A stretch of DNA of 12,831 nucleotides from contig CALUQA010000137.1 in the NCBI GenBank assembly GCA_944322775.1, positions 1 through 12,831 on the forward strand, given 5' to 3'. The notes under the pieces are model-generated. The model was given only the letters and a program-made list of their open reading frames with translations. It had not been told where the DNA came from and searched no databases. The stretch comes from an uncultured Elusimicrobiales bacterium (GTDB taxonomy: Bacteria; Elusimicrobiota; Elusimicrobia; Elusimicrobiales; Elusimicrobiaceae). Below, piece by piece: positions 1-6,654 of this stretch. The position numbers were made by a program, and so were the translations under genes. The number at the start of each line of letters is the position of its first letter. Position 1 is the stretch's first letter.

Positions 1-949
1 GAAAAAGGCAGTTATTTTGATGGTCGCTTGTTTGTTGGCCATGCCGGCTTTTGCGGCAACTAAGGCCAAGGCAAAAACGACAAAAAAAGAAGTAAAACCG
101 ACGATTGACATCGTTGTGGTAGAGGCGGAAGATTATCCGTCCGGCAAGCAGGATCCTCAGCTGGGCCCCGGGTTGGCAGCGTTTTTGGGTGGTACGCCCA
201 ACTTGACGGCCATGACCTATGAACAGGCACAGCAAGATCCTAAGTTGGCTAATTTGGACTATAGCTTTTTGCCTTTGTATTTAATTAAAAAGACGCCTGA
301 ACTGCGTGCTAAGCTGGAGCAACAGTTGGCTGCCGGCTATGTGCAGGAAAACGACGATTACTTGATTTTCCCTCACATGACCCGCACGGGCGTGTATCGC
401 GAAAAAGAAGTCAAACCCGGCAAGCTGGAAGTGTTTGTCATGTCCCAGTGCCCCTTTGGCGTTATGGCGGAAAACTTGATTATCCAGGCTAAAAAAGACG
501 GCAAAGTGGCCGAAGATCAGGACATTGCCTTGCGCTATGTGGTTAGCTACAACCCGCAAACGGGTTTCCGCAGCTTGCATGGTCCGGCCGAATGGGAAGA
601 AAATATCCGCCAGTTGCTGATTGCAAAATATTATCCCAAAAAATTGTGGAAATATTTGGAAATCCGCAACCAAAACTATCAATCCAGCCGCTGGGATAAA
701 GCTATGGAAGAAGCTGGAATTAACCCCAAAAAGATCATGAAAAAATTTGATACAGAAGGGGTGGAACTGCTCAAAGCCGAAGCTGCTTACGGCGAAGAAT
801 TTGCCGTAAGTGCTTCTCCTACCTTCTTGTGGGAAGGAAAAGAAGTGTTGGATTTTGGCAGCGTAAGCCAAAAGCCCGGTTTGGAATTTTTGAACCCGGC
901 TGCTTCCCGCTCACAAGGCGGTGCGGCGGCTCCTGCCGGCAGCTGCTAA
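1..949 (+). CDS. Exported thioredoxin-fold (DsbA/GILT-like) protein, missing only two bases at 5' end
   Basis: Reading frame 2 is open from the left edge and begins K-K-A-V-I-L. Base 1 is g, which fits the last base of an ATG starting two bases outside, giving a 316-residue protein; TTG 17 and ATG 20 lie inside the signal peptide and are unlikely starts. A signal peptide (KK, hydrophobic stretch, cleavage near AFA-A) is followed by a Lys-rich linker. The thioredoxin-like domain starts near residue 140 with VFVMSQCPFG (Cys codon at 449-451) and has a late SASPTF segment that looks like the cis-proline loop. From family knowledge such proteins act on thiols or disulfides outside the cytoplasm. 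There is no CxxC: after signal removal the only cysteines are this one and the last residue, at the end of a Gly/Ala-rich tail. A redox role is therefore inferred; a disulfide-binding or structural role is possible. A terminator follows directly. Confidence 0.85.
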   Translation, partial: KKAVILMVACLLAMPAFAATKAKAKTTKKEVKPTIDIVVVEAEDYPSGKQDPQLGPGLAAFLGGTPNLTAMTYEQAQQDPKLANLDYSFLPLYLIKKTPELRAKLEQQLAAGYVQENDDYLIFPHMTRTGVYREKEVKPGKLEVFVMSQCPFGVMAENLIIQAKKDGKVAEDQDIALRYVVSYNPQTGFRSLHGPAEWEENIRQLLIAKYYPKKLWKYLEIRNQNYQSSRWDKAMEEAGINPKKIMKKFDTEGVELLKAEAAYGEEFAVSASPTFLWEGKEVLDFGSVSQKPGLEFLNPAASRSQGGAAAPAGSC

Positions 950-961
950 GTTTGTTTTTAT

Positions 962-1001
962 AAAAAGGCGGGGGCTTGGAAATCTCCGAGCCCCCGCTTT
1001 T
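962..1001 (+). terminator. Rho-independent terminator (possibly bidirectional)
   Basis: A stem of about 12 bp (968-979 pairing with 986-997, one G-T wobble, very G/C-rich centre) has a short A/T-rich loop. It is flanked by AAAAA (962-966) on the left and TTTT (998-1001) on the right, so it could stop transcription from either side. It starts 13 nt after the stop of the thioredoxin-fold gene and ends 31 nt before the start of the downstream kinase. Confidence 0.85.
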
Positions 1002-1021
1002 GAAAGTGAAGTTCTTATTCC

Positions 1022-1026
1022 AGAGG
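1022..1026 (+). promoter_or_regulatory. Ribosome binding site fixing the kinase start at GTG 1033
   Basis: AGAGG lies 6 nt upstream of GTG 1033. The longer frame from TTG 976 would place its start inside the terminator stem and add 19 residues with no signal-like character, so GTG 1033 is preferred: it gives a basic MKKK start right before the first membrane segment. Confidence 0.65.
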
Positions 1027-1032
1027 CCGCAC

Positions 1033-2916
1033 GTGAAGAAAAAAACAGGCAGGTTATTTACAAACGCTATTATTGCACTTACTTTTGTTTCCGCCGTTCC
1101 TGTGTTGCTGATCGGCTGGCATGTGTTGCGTGTGGACAGCCGGGTACTGGAAAATGAAATTTTGGATAAACAACGTACCGTTGTTGCCCAAATTGCCTCC
1201 GTGTTGGGGGAAGAAGTAAGCCGTAAAGCGCAGTTCTTTTCTGTATTTACCGATTTGCATACCGATTTTGGCGGTCACCCTTTTATCAATAAAGAAGACA
1301 TTGATTACCTGCGCGAAAAAAACCCCGAAATTACCCATATTTCTGTTTTAAACCCAAATGGCCGATTGCTCTTTTATTCCGGTGACGACAATACGCGCTT
1401 TACCTATGCGCCGGAGTTGGGCAATATTTTGCGCACTTGCGTAAGTGAAGGCAAAGAATATGTCGGTTCCGTCAACCGCGTCAGTGACCAACTGTATGCC
1501 TTGATGGCTTTCCCCATTCGGGAACACCGCAGCGACGTAGAAGTGGTGGGGGTGCTGGTTGCGGAGATGAACTTGGCCAGCTTGGGCAAATCCTTAAAAC
1601 AAATTTATCCGGAAGACATGTTTTCCGTTGTGGTCAGCGCAGACGGGAGTTTGGTATCTTATTCGGGTGCGCCGGAGGGCTTGGCTTTGACGGCCGACAA
1701 TCCGCTGCGCTATGAGGTGCGCTCTTGGGCCCCTGCTTTGGACGGCCATTCCAGCGGTCAAATTAAAACTGGGGACGGACAAAAAATTTTGGTGAGTCGC
1801 GCCGAAGTGCCGGTTCTGAACTGGATTGTATATGTGCAACAGCCTTCCGACACAATTAGTAAATTGTTCTTGGAAAGCACTTTCTATTCCGTTTGGGACG
1901 TGCTGCTGATTTTGCTGATTATGGCTGTGTTTTTGCTGTCGGTAAGTTATTTGGTGCTTATTCCTATTGTCCGCCCTGTCAAACGTTTGCAGGAGGCTGC
2001 TGTTAAGCTGGAACAAGACGACGATTATATGCCCACAGAGAAAGATTTGATTATTCCGGCCAATGAAATTGGGCAACTTTCACGCGTATTTTTGCATATG
2101 GCAGCGGTATTGCGCGAGCGTAAAAATGTTATTTTGGAAGCCCAAAAAGAACTGGCCAATATGAATAAAGAACTGGAACTGCGCGTGCAGCAGCGCACGG
2201 CGGAGTTAAAACAAGCTACCGATGAACTGGTCAAATCGGAACGGTTGGCGGCCATTGGGCAAATGGCCTCTATCATCAGCCATGAAATTCGCAACCCGCT
2301 GGCAGTCATCAGCAATGCTACGCGTTTGATTAAAACAATAGAGCCGCCGTCCAATCCCAAGCTGATTAAACAATTTAGCATTATTGATTCGGAAATCCGC
2401 CAAGCCAACAGCATTATCAGCGAAGTGCTTGGCTTTGCCCGCAGCCGCGACATGATTTTGTCCGTCATAGATTTAAACAGTTATCTGCACGATTTAATGC
2501 TTTCTTTTCCGTTGCCGGCCGGCATTCATCTGCATGAGGAGCTGGATTGCGAAAGCGCCCGTCTGAAAATAGATGCCGAAGAAATCAAACAGGCTTTGCG
2601 CAATATTATATCCAATGCGTGCGAAGCCATGCAGGGCAATGGCAACTTGACGGTGGGCAGCAAGGTGGGCAAAAAAGCCGTTTGCATTTATGTGGCAGAT
2701 GAAGGACCGGGTATTTCGGAAGAATTAAAAAGCAAAATATTTTCGCCTTTCTTTACCACCAAGGCGCGCGGCACGGGGCTTGGGCTGGCGGTGGTGCGCA
2801 AGGCTATTACGCGCCATAAAGGCAAATTATTTATTAAAAGCGAGGAAGGCAAAGGCACAGTTTTTGCAATATATTTAAGAATTTACCGTAAAAGCGGAGA
2901 TACAAAATATGGATAA
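1033..2916 (+). CDS. Membrane sensor histidine kinase with extracytoplasmic Cache-type domain
   Basis: A 627-residue transmembrane histidine kinase. Order: TM helix at about 9-32; a large extracytoplasmic region of about 250 residues with double-Cache character (the repeated hxVLNPNGRLLFYS and VVVSADGSLVSYS strands are typical); TM helix at about 288-311; a HAMP-like region (about 312-365) containing the NEIGQL signature; a coiled coil with the QQRTAEL pattern; HisKA with phosphoacceptor His417 in SHEIRNPL; HATPase with N-box Asn528 (NIISNACEAM), G1 box DEGPGI and G2 box GTGLGL. All catalytic motifs are intact, so it should autophosphorylate. The Cache region suggests small-molecule sensing outside the membrane, but the ligand cannot be read from sequence. 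Its last 8 bases overlap the next gene, implying translational coupling and a shared pathway. Its own promoter is not evident; a terminator lies just upstream. Confidence 0.93.
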   Translation: MKKKTGRLFTNAIIALTFVSAVPVLLIGWHVLRVDSRVLENEILDKQRTVVAQIASVLGEEVSRKAQFFSVFTDLHTDFGGHPFINKEDIDYLREKNPEITHISVLNPNGRLLFYSGDDNTRFTYAPELGNILRTCVSEGKEYVGSVNRVSDQLYALMAFPIREHRSDVEVVGVLVAEMNLASLGKSLKQIYPEDMFSVVVSADGSLVSYSGAPEGLALTADNPLRYEVRSWAPALDGHSSGQIKTGDGQKILVSRAEVPVLNWIVYVQQPSDTISKLFLESTFYSVWDVLLILLIMAVFLLSVSYLVLIPIVRPVKRLQEAAVKLEQDDDYMPTEKDLIIPANEIGQLSRVFLHMAAVLRERKNVILEAQKELANMNKELELRVQQRTAELKQATDELVKSERLAAIGQMASIISHEIRNPLAVISNATRLIKTIEPPSNPKLIKQFSIIDSEIRQANSIISEVLGFARSRDMILSVIDLNSYLHDLMLSFPLPAGIHLHEELDCESARLKIDAEEIKQALRNIISNACEAMQGNGNLTVGSKVGKKAVCIYVADEGPGISEELKSKIFSPFFTTKARGTGLGLAVVRKAITRHKGKLFIKSEEGKGTVFAIYLRIYRKSGDTKYG

Positions 2917-4030
2917 GCAAGTTAAAATATTGGTCGTAGACGACGACAACAACCTGCGGGAAACGCTGGCAGATTTGCTGGAGATCGAAGGGTATAAAGT
3001 TTATCAGGCTGGGGACGGAAAAGAATGCCTGGACTTGGTGGCCTCCGAGTTTTTTAACATCATTTTGATGGATTATAACTTGCCCGACGAAACAGGACTG
3101 GATTTAATCCGCAAAATCCGCTCTTTTAACCAAGACAGCCAAATCCTGATGATTACGGCATATGCGTCACTGAACTCTATTATGGAAGCCATGAAAGAGT
3201 CTGTGTATGATTTTTTGATTAAACCGGTAGATTTTGACTATCTCAAACGCACCATTAACCGCGCGTTGGATAAATATTTCTTGGAACAAAGCAATAAAGA
3301 ATTGCTGGCCCAGTTAAAACTGCGTAATGCGGATTTGGACAGATTAAACAACATGAAGTCTAAGTTTTTCTCTATTGTGTCGCACGATTTGTCCAACTCT
3401 TTGATGACGCTGAAGATGAGCTTTGACATGCTTAAAAAGAAAATGCACCCCGATGAGGACCAAGCGCGTAAGATGTCTTATATGGACGAAAGCATTGGGC
3501 AAATTGAACACTTGATTAAAGACCTGGTGGATTGGGCCGCCATTGAAAAAGGCAAACTTCGTATTGAAAAAGCCAACTTTGAACTGACTGCCAGCTTAAA
3601 GAAAACGGCTGAAATTTTTAAAGACAAAGCCAGCAAACGCGGCATTACCGTCACCTTTGAAAGTGTGGGGGAAATACCCGTGTTTGCAGACGAAAAACGC
3701 ATTCGCCAAGTGATATCCAATATCTTGGAAAATGCCGTGCGCCATACCCCCGACAACGGCCATATTGAAGTAACAGTAAGCAAATTAGACGAAAAAAATG
3801 CTAAAGTGTCGATAAAGGACTCTGGCGACGGTATTGATCCTAAGCAGGCACCGGAATTGTTCACCAGCTTTACGCAAGTGGGGGACAAAAACCGCGTGGG
3901 CCGTTTGGGTTTGGGTTTGTCTATTGCCAAAGATATTGTCACCAATCACGGCGGACGTATTTGGGCCCAAAGCACCGGGCTTGGGCAGGGCGCAACGTTT
4001 ATTTTTACGCTGCCCATAGCCGTCAACTAA
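2909..4030 (+). CDS. Hybrid signalling protein: N-terminal receiver plus histidine kinase
   Basis: A soluble 373-residue protein with no membrane segment. Residues 1-120 are a CheY-like receiver: acidic pocket DDD 11-13, phosphoacceptor Asp55 (ILMDYNLPD), Thr83 and Lys105. A short helical linker (about 121-150) leads to a HisKA domain with His159 in SHDLSNSL, then a HATPase domain with N-box Asn275 (NILENAVRHT), G1 box DSGDGI (304-309) and a GLGL box near 334. Receiver-first architecture means that phosphorylation, presumably by the upstream membrane kinase, can gate the output kinase. The H-box lacks the usual proline two residues after the Asn (SNSL instead of RNPL), which may change kinase/phosphatase balance. 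The ATG has GGAG at 2896-2899, 9 nt upstream, and overlaps the previous gene by 8 nt. The likely downstream partner is the NarL-type regulator 28 nt further on. Confidence 0.92.
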   Translation: MDKQVKILVVDDDNNLRETLADLLEIEGYKVYQAGDGKECLDLVASEFFNIILMDYNLPDETGLDLIRKIRSFNQDSQILMITAYASLNSIMEAMKESVYDFLIKPVDFDYLKRTINRALDKYFLEQSNKELLAQLKLRNADLDRLNNMKSKFFSIVSHDLSNSLMTLKMSFDMLKKKMHPDEDQARKMSYMDESIGQIEHLIKDLVDWAAIEKGKLRIEKANFELTASLKKTAEIFKDKASKRGITVTFESVGEIPVFADEKRIRQVISNILENAVRHTPDNGHIEVTVSKLDEKNAKVSIKDSGDGIDPKQAPELFTSFTQVGDKNRVGRLGLGLSIAKDIVTNHGGRIWAQSTGLGQGATFIFTLPIAVN

Positions 4031-4058
4031 TTTTACGCAATACGGGAGCGAACAACAC

Positions 4059-4742
4059 ATGAATAAAAAGAAAAAAGTCAAAGTTCTTATTGCAGACGAC
4101 CAAACTTTGTTCCGCGAAGGAATCAGAGACGTGCTTAACGGCGAAAAATGGATCGAAGTCGTAGGCGAAGCCGCCGACGGGTTGGAAGCAGTTGCCTTGG
4201 CCAAAAAATTAAAACCCGATGTGGTTTTAATGGATATTAAATTGCCCAAGTTGGACGGTATTTCGGCCACCAAACAAATTCGCCAAGCCGCACCGGAAGT
4301 GAACGTGTTGATGCTTTCTTCTTTTGAAGACGAAGCCCATGTGCTTGACGCTATTCAGGCTGGTGCCAACGGGTATCTGTCCAAAATGTTGCCCGCAGCG
4401 GAACTGGTGAACTCTATTAAAACCTTTACGGCGGAAGGATTGATGATTCCGCAGCAGCTGATGGGCAAATTGCTGCATGGCTTGCGCCGTATGGGAGAAG
4501 GCGGCATGCCCAGCCAGGCCACTTTGACCAAAACGGAAATTAAAGTCATGGATTTGCTTGGCAAAGGCATGAGCAATAAAGAATTGGCCAAAGAATTGGG
4601 CTGCAGCGTTAAGACGATTAAAAATCATTTAAACAGCGCCTTCCATAAATTGGGCGTAAGCAGCCGCACGGAAGCAGTGGTGAAAGCCATTGAAAAAGGA
4701 CTTATATCTTCCGAAGGTACAAAATTTGAAGACGAAGAATAA
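4059..4742 (+). CDS. NarL/LuxR-family DNA-binding response regulator
   Basis: A 227-residue transcription factor. Residues 1-125 form a receiver domain with the acidic pair D13-D14, phosphoacceptor Asp59 (VVLMDIKLP), Ser87/Ser88 and Lys109. Residues about 155-215 form a LuxR-type helix-turn-helix: LTKTEIKVMDLLGKGMSNKE and then the recognition segment SVKTIKNHLNSAFHKLGV. All landmark residues are present, so it should bind DNA in a phosphorylation-dependent way. The start follows GGGAG at 4044-4048, 10 nt upstream. It is the only obvious DNA-binding output of the three-gene cassette. Its stop codon directly abuts the start of an Flp-like pilin gene, which suggests it may control pilus or envelope genes. 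NarL-type regulators usually pair with HisKA_3 kinases, but the two kinases here look like ordinary HisKA types, so the pairing is inferred from position. Confidence 0.93.
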   Translation: MNKKKKVKVLIADDQTLFREGIRDVLNGEKWIEVVGEAADGLEAVALAKKLKPDVVLMDIKLPKLDGISATKQIRQAAPEVNVLMLSSFEDEAHVLDAIQAGANGYLSKMLPAAELVNSIKTFTAEGLMIPQQLMGKLLHGLRRMGEGGMPSQATLTKTEIKVMDLLGKGMSNKELAKELGCSVKTIKNHLNSAFHKLGVSSRTEAVVKAIEKGLISSEGTKFEDEE

Positions 4743-4925
4743 ATGTACGATAAAATGAAAAAGCGTTGCTGCCGCTTTTTGCAGAGGCAGCGTGGGCAGG
4801 CTTCCATAGAATATGTGCTGATGCTTGGCAGCATCATGGTGATTATTTCTGCCTTTATTACCGCTTTTCATAATGATATCGTGCGTTGGTTTTTTATGTT
4901 TATTGGGAATTTGTTGACGAGATGA
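4743..4925 (+). CDS. Flp/type IVb-like prepilin
   Basis: A 60-residue protein: a basic leader, then RG|QASIEYVLML followed by one hydrophobic helix and a short C-terminus. The glycine (residue 18), the Glu at +5 and the Tyr at +6 match the prepilin-peptidase site of Flp/Tad pilins, and the predicted mature length (42 residues) fits an Flp major pilin. It would be inserted in the inner membrane, cleaved by a TadV-like peptidase and polymerised into a thin pilus or used as a pseudopilin core. The ATG immediately follows the regulator's TAA with no spacer and no good ribosome site, so translation is probably coupled. ATG 4755 is an alternative start that would only shorten the leader. The gene overlaps the next by 4 nt. 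Family assignment is confident; whether it is the major or a minor pilin is not known. Confidence 0.82.
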   Translation: MYDKMKKRCCRFLQRQRGQASIEYVLMLGSIMVIISAFITAFHNDIVRWFFMFIGNLLTR

Positions 4926-6037
4926 TGAAAACAGCAGCTGTTATAAAAAGTACGCTTCGCAGCCGCCGGGCACAAATTTTGCTGCCCGCGGTGATGCTTG
5001 CGCCTATTTTTATGCTGCTGATTTATTTGTTGTTTGAAACGTCTAAAATTTCCATGAGCAAAGTGCGTGAGCAATTTGCTTTGGACAATGCGGCTTATTC
5101 TCAAATGTCTTCGGCCAGCGTATATTTAAATGCAGTGGCACAGGTCAACGGCGCGCTCCCGTACCGCGTTATGAAAACGATGAGTGTTGAACTGCCTGCC
5201 AAACAGACGGCAGCCGATCCGGACCAAAAAGTAACCGTGTTTGATATGTTTTACAAGTCCGGTGCATTTGCGGCTATTGGCCCCAACTATGATATTGGCC
5301 CCAACGGCGCCGTCAACAATGGAATTCCTGCGGCAGAGGCTACCTCGTGGGGGCTTCAATACTACTCCGGCAAAAGGCAAGAGTGGAATAAAGAAGACCC
5401 CAAGCAAGCTCCGGATGAAGAAGAAAGATATGTGCTGACGGATAGATATTTGGCCGATAACTATTTTTTCGGGGCTTCTACCATTGGGCTGACGGCTATC
5501 AAAGAATATGCCACCATTTTTATTCGTACCGGTTCTATTTATGCTTCGCAGAAATATGTGTATGAAGATGTGGTAGATAATGGCCGCATGTTCCGCCAAA
5601 GTTATTATTTGAATACGCAAAACTGCCGTAAGTCGGAATGCGCCAAACAGGCCGCGTCTACCTTGGAACGCTTTGAATTGGATACCAAAGCGTTTGAAAT
5701 AGACAAGACTCGTTTTTACGTTAGTGCCGACTATCAGGGTTCCACCATGCACTCCGGCGCTTATGCCATTGATTTGGATATGGCTAAGGTAATGGGGGTG
5801 CCTTTGTTCCAGTTTGCCTATTTGACGCCCCAAAGTCGTTCCAAATTAAAACAGTTGGCCCGCGGGGTTGTGTTAAAACAAAAATACACGTTACCCGATA
5901 ACCGTTTTAATATTAATTTAGTGCAACGCTATCAGCCATATGTGCGCAATACAATTTCGCTCAGCTGCCCGCGTTCCAGCAACAATTGCGTGTGGCCCGA
6001 TCCAATTCCTAAATATAGCGTGAAGGTGGGCCCATGA
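4922..6037 (+). CDS. TadG-like membrane-anchored pilus-associated protein
   Basis: A 371-residue protein with one N-terminal TM helix (about 19-38) and a long exported domain. The N-terminus RRAQILLPAVMLAP resembles Tad pseudopilins in layout, but the Gly is replaced by Ala and the position of Glu+5 by Pro, so prepilin-peptidase cleavage is unlikely; this is what TadG-type proteins look like. The stretch VREQFALDNAAYSQ after the helix recalls the conserved alanine-rich segment of TadE/TadG proteins. The C-terminal half has two close cysteine pairs (235/240 and 349/356) that could form disulfides outside the membrane. No von Willebrand-type metal site is evident. The start is ATG 4922 (ATGA overlap with the pilin stop) or ATG 4925, one residue shorter. 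The frame continues upstream to TTG 4886, which is less likely. I assign the family from position and N-terminus only. Confidence 0.72.
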   Translation: MMKTAAVIKSTLRSRRAQILLPAVMLAPIFMLLIYLLFETSKISMSKVREQFALDNAAYSQMSSASVYLNAVAQVNGALPYRVMKTMSVELPAKQTAADPDQKVTVFDMFYKSGAFAAIGPNYDIGPNGAVNNGIPAAEATSWGLQYYSGKRQEWNKEDPKQAPDEEERYVLTDRYLADNYFFGASTIGLTAIKEYATIFIRTGSIYASQKYVYEDVVDNGRMFRQSYYLNTQNCRKSECAKQAASTLERFELDTKAFEIDKTRFYVSADYQGSTMHSGAYAIDLDMAKVMGVPLFQFAYLTPQSRSKLKQLARGVVLKQKYTLPDNRFNINLVQRYQPYVRNTISLSCPRSSNNCVWPDPIPKYSVKVGP

Positions 6038-6567
6038 TGCATATTTTTCACTCACGCAAAGGGCAGGCAACGACCGAAACAGTGCTTCTGTTCCCGGTGT
6101 TGGTCATTCTTATTTTGTTTATTATTAAAATTTTTGGTCTGTTGGTACTCAGCCAAAAAATGGAAATTGCCGGTTTTTATGCCGCGCGTCGTTTCCAGCT
6201 GCAAAGCCATACGACCGATTATTTACAGCGCTGGGACCGCCGCTATTTGACCAAGGATATCAAAAAAAAGGTGGAAGACTATTTGGGCTTTAATAATGAA
6301 GGTATGCGCAAGTTGCTGAGTTTGCGAAATTTAAAACTGGATATTAATACTTCCGGTACGTGGACCAGAGTGGTGCTTACGGTTTATACGGCCCCTCCGC
6401 GCATTAAATTTTTGTGTGATTATGATAAGTTGCAGTTGTGCCAAAATGAAATGTCGTGTTTAAAAGGGTTTGAGTTTTTGTGTGAAACGGGCGGTCAGTT
6501 GCAGGTCATTAAATATGTAGGCCCCAACGAACGCGTGCTTCCGTATGTGCGCCCGGAAGGACGATAA
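6034..6567 (+). CDS. TadE-like pseudopilin
   Basis: A 177-residue protein with a short leader and RKG|QATTETVLLFPVL: glycine 10 with Glu at +5 is a good prepilin-peptidase site, and the following hydrophobic helix (about 16-38) ends in a segment rich in aromatic and basic residues (FYAARRF), as in TadE-family minor pseudopilins. The C-terminal domain has four cysteines at 128, 136, 142 and 150, spaced CX7CX5CX7C, suggesting two disulfides in an exported fold. AAGGTGGG at 6023-6030 is a strong ribosome site for ATG 6034, which overlaps the previous stop in an ATGA; ATG 6037 is an alternative. It is the last gene of the pilus trio; no terminator hairpin is seen after it. Its likely role is as a minor subunit or assembly factor of a Tad-like pilus. 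Confidence 0.8.
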   Translation: MMHIFHSRKGQATTETVLLFPVLVILILFIIKIFGLLVLSQKMEIAGFYAARRFQLQSHTTDYLQRWDRRYLTKDIKKKVEDYLGFNNEGMRKLLSLRNLKLDINTSGTWTRVVLTVYTAPPRIKFLCDYDKLQLCQNEMSCLKGFEFLCETGGQLQVIKYVGPNERVLPYVRPEGR

Positions 6568-6616
6568 AATGGGGTTTGAACATGCCGCCAGGGCTATTGC
6601 CGAATAAGGGAAAGAA

Positions 6617-6635
6617 CTCTTGACAAAGAGGTCAA
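6617..6635 (+). repeat. Overlapping inverted repeats across the -35 box (candidate operator)
   Basis: Two perfect inverted repeats interlock here: CTCTT-gaca-AAGAG (6617-6630) and TTGAC-aaagag-GTCAA (6620-6635). The left arm of the second is the -35 hexamer itself. The position is suitable for a repressor, or for an activator contacting polymerase; the NarL-type regulator encoded upstream is one candidate ligand, but the sequence is not a known NarL box. With arms of only 5 bp, chance cannot be excluded. Confidence 0.4.
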
Positions 6636-6648
6636 ATCCATTTATACT
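6620..6648 (+). promoter_or_regulatory. Sigma70-type promoter of the downstream five-gene operon
   Basis: TTGACA (6620-6625) and TATACT (6643-6648) are separated by exactly 17 bp: a perfect -35 box and a -10 box one base from consensus. Transcription should start near 6655. It lies in the only sizeable gene-free stretch of the window, 113 bases before the start of the 526-residue gene, and nothing comparable is seen between the later genes, so it probably drives everything from 6761 to beyond the right edge. Confidence 0.8.
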
Positions 6649-6654
6649 AATAGT

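Noticed and set aside
281..871. 196-codon ORF on the minus strand inside the thioredoxin-fold gene
   Set aside because: It is the antisense shadow of a clear coding sequence with signal peptide and motifs; its product is a Phe/His-rich string with no domain and no ribosome site of note.
976..1032. Longer start (TTG 976) for the sensor kinase
   Set aside because: It would begin within the terminator stem; GTG 1033 has AGAGG at 6 nt and gives a proper basic N-terminus before the TM helix.
4886..4921. Longer start (TTG 4886) for the TadG-like gene
   Set aside because: It would overlap the Flp-like pilin gene by 40 bases; ATG 4922 gives the compact ATGA junction also seen before the next gene.
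5126..5833. 235-codon minus-strand ORF opposite the TadG-like gene
   Set aside because: It lies wholly within a gene supported by overlapping neighbours and a pseudopilin-like N-terminus; no recognisable motifs in the antisense product.
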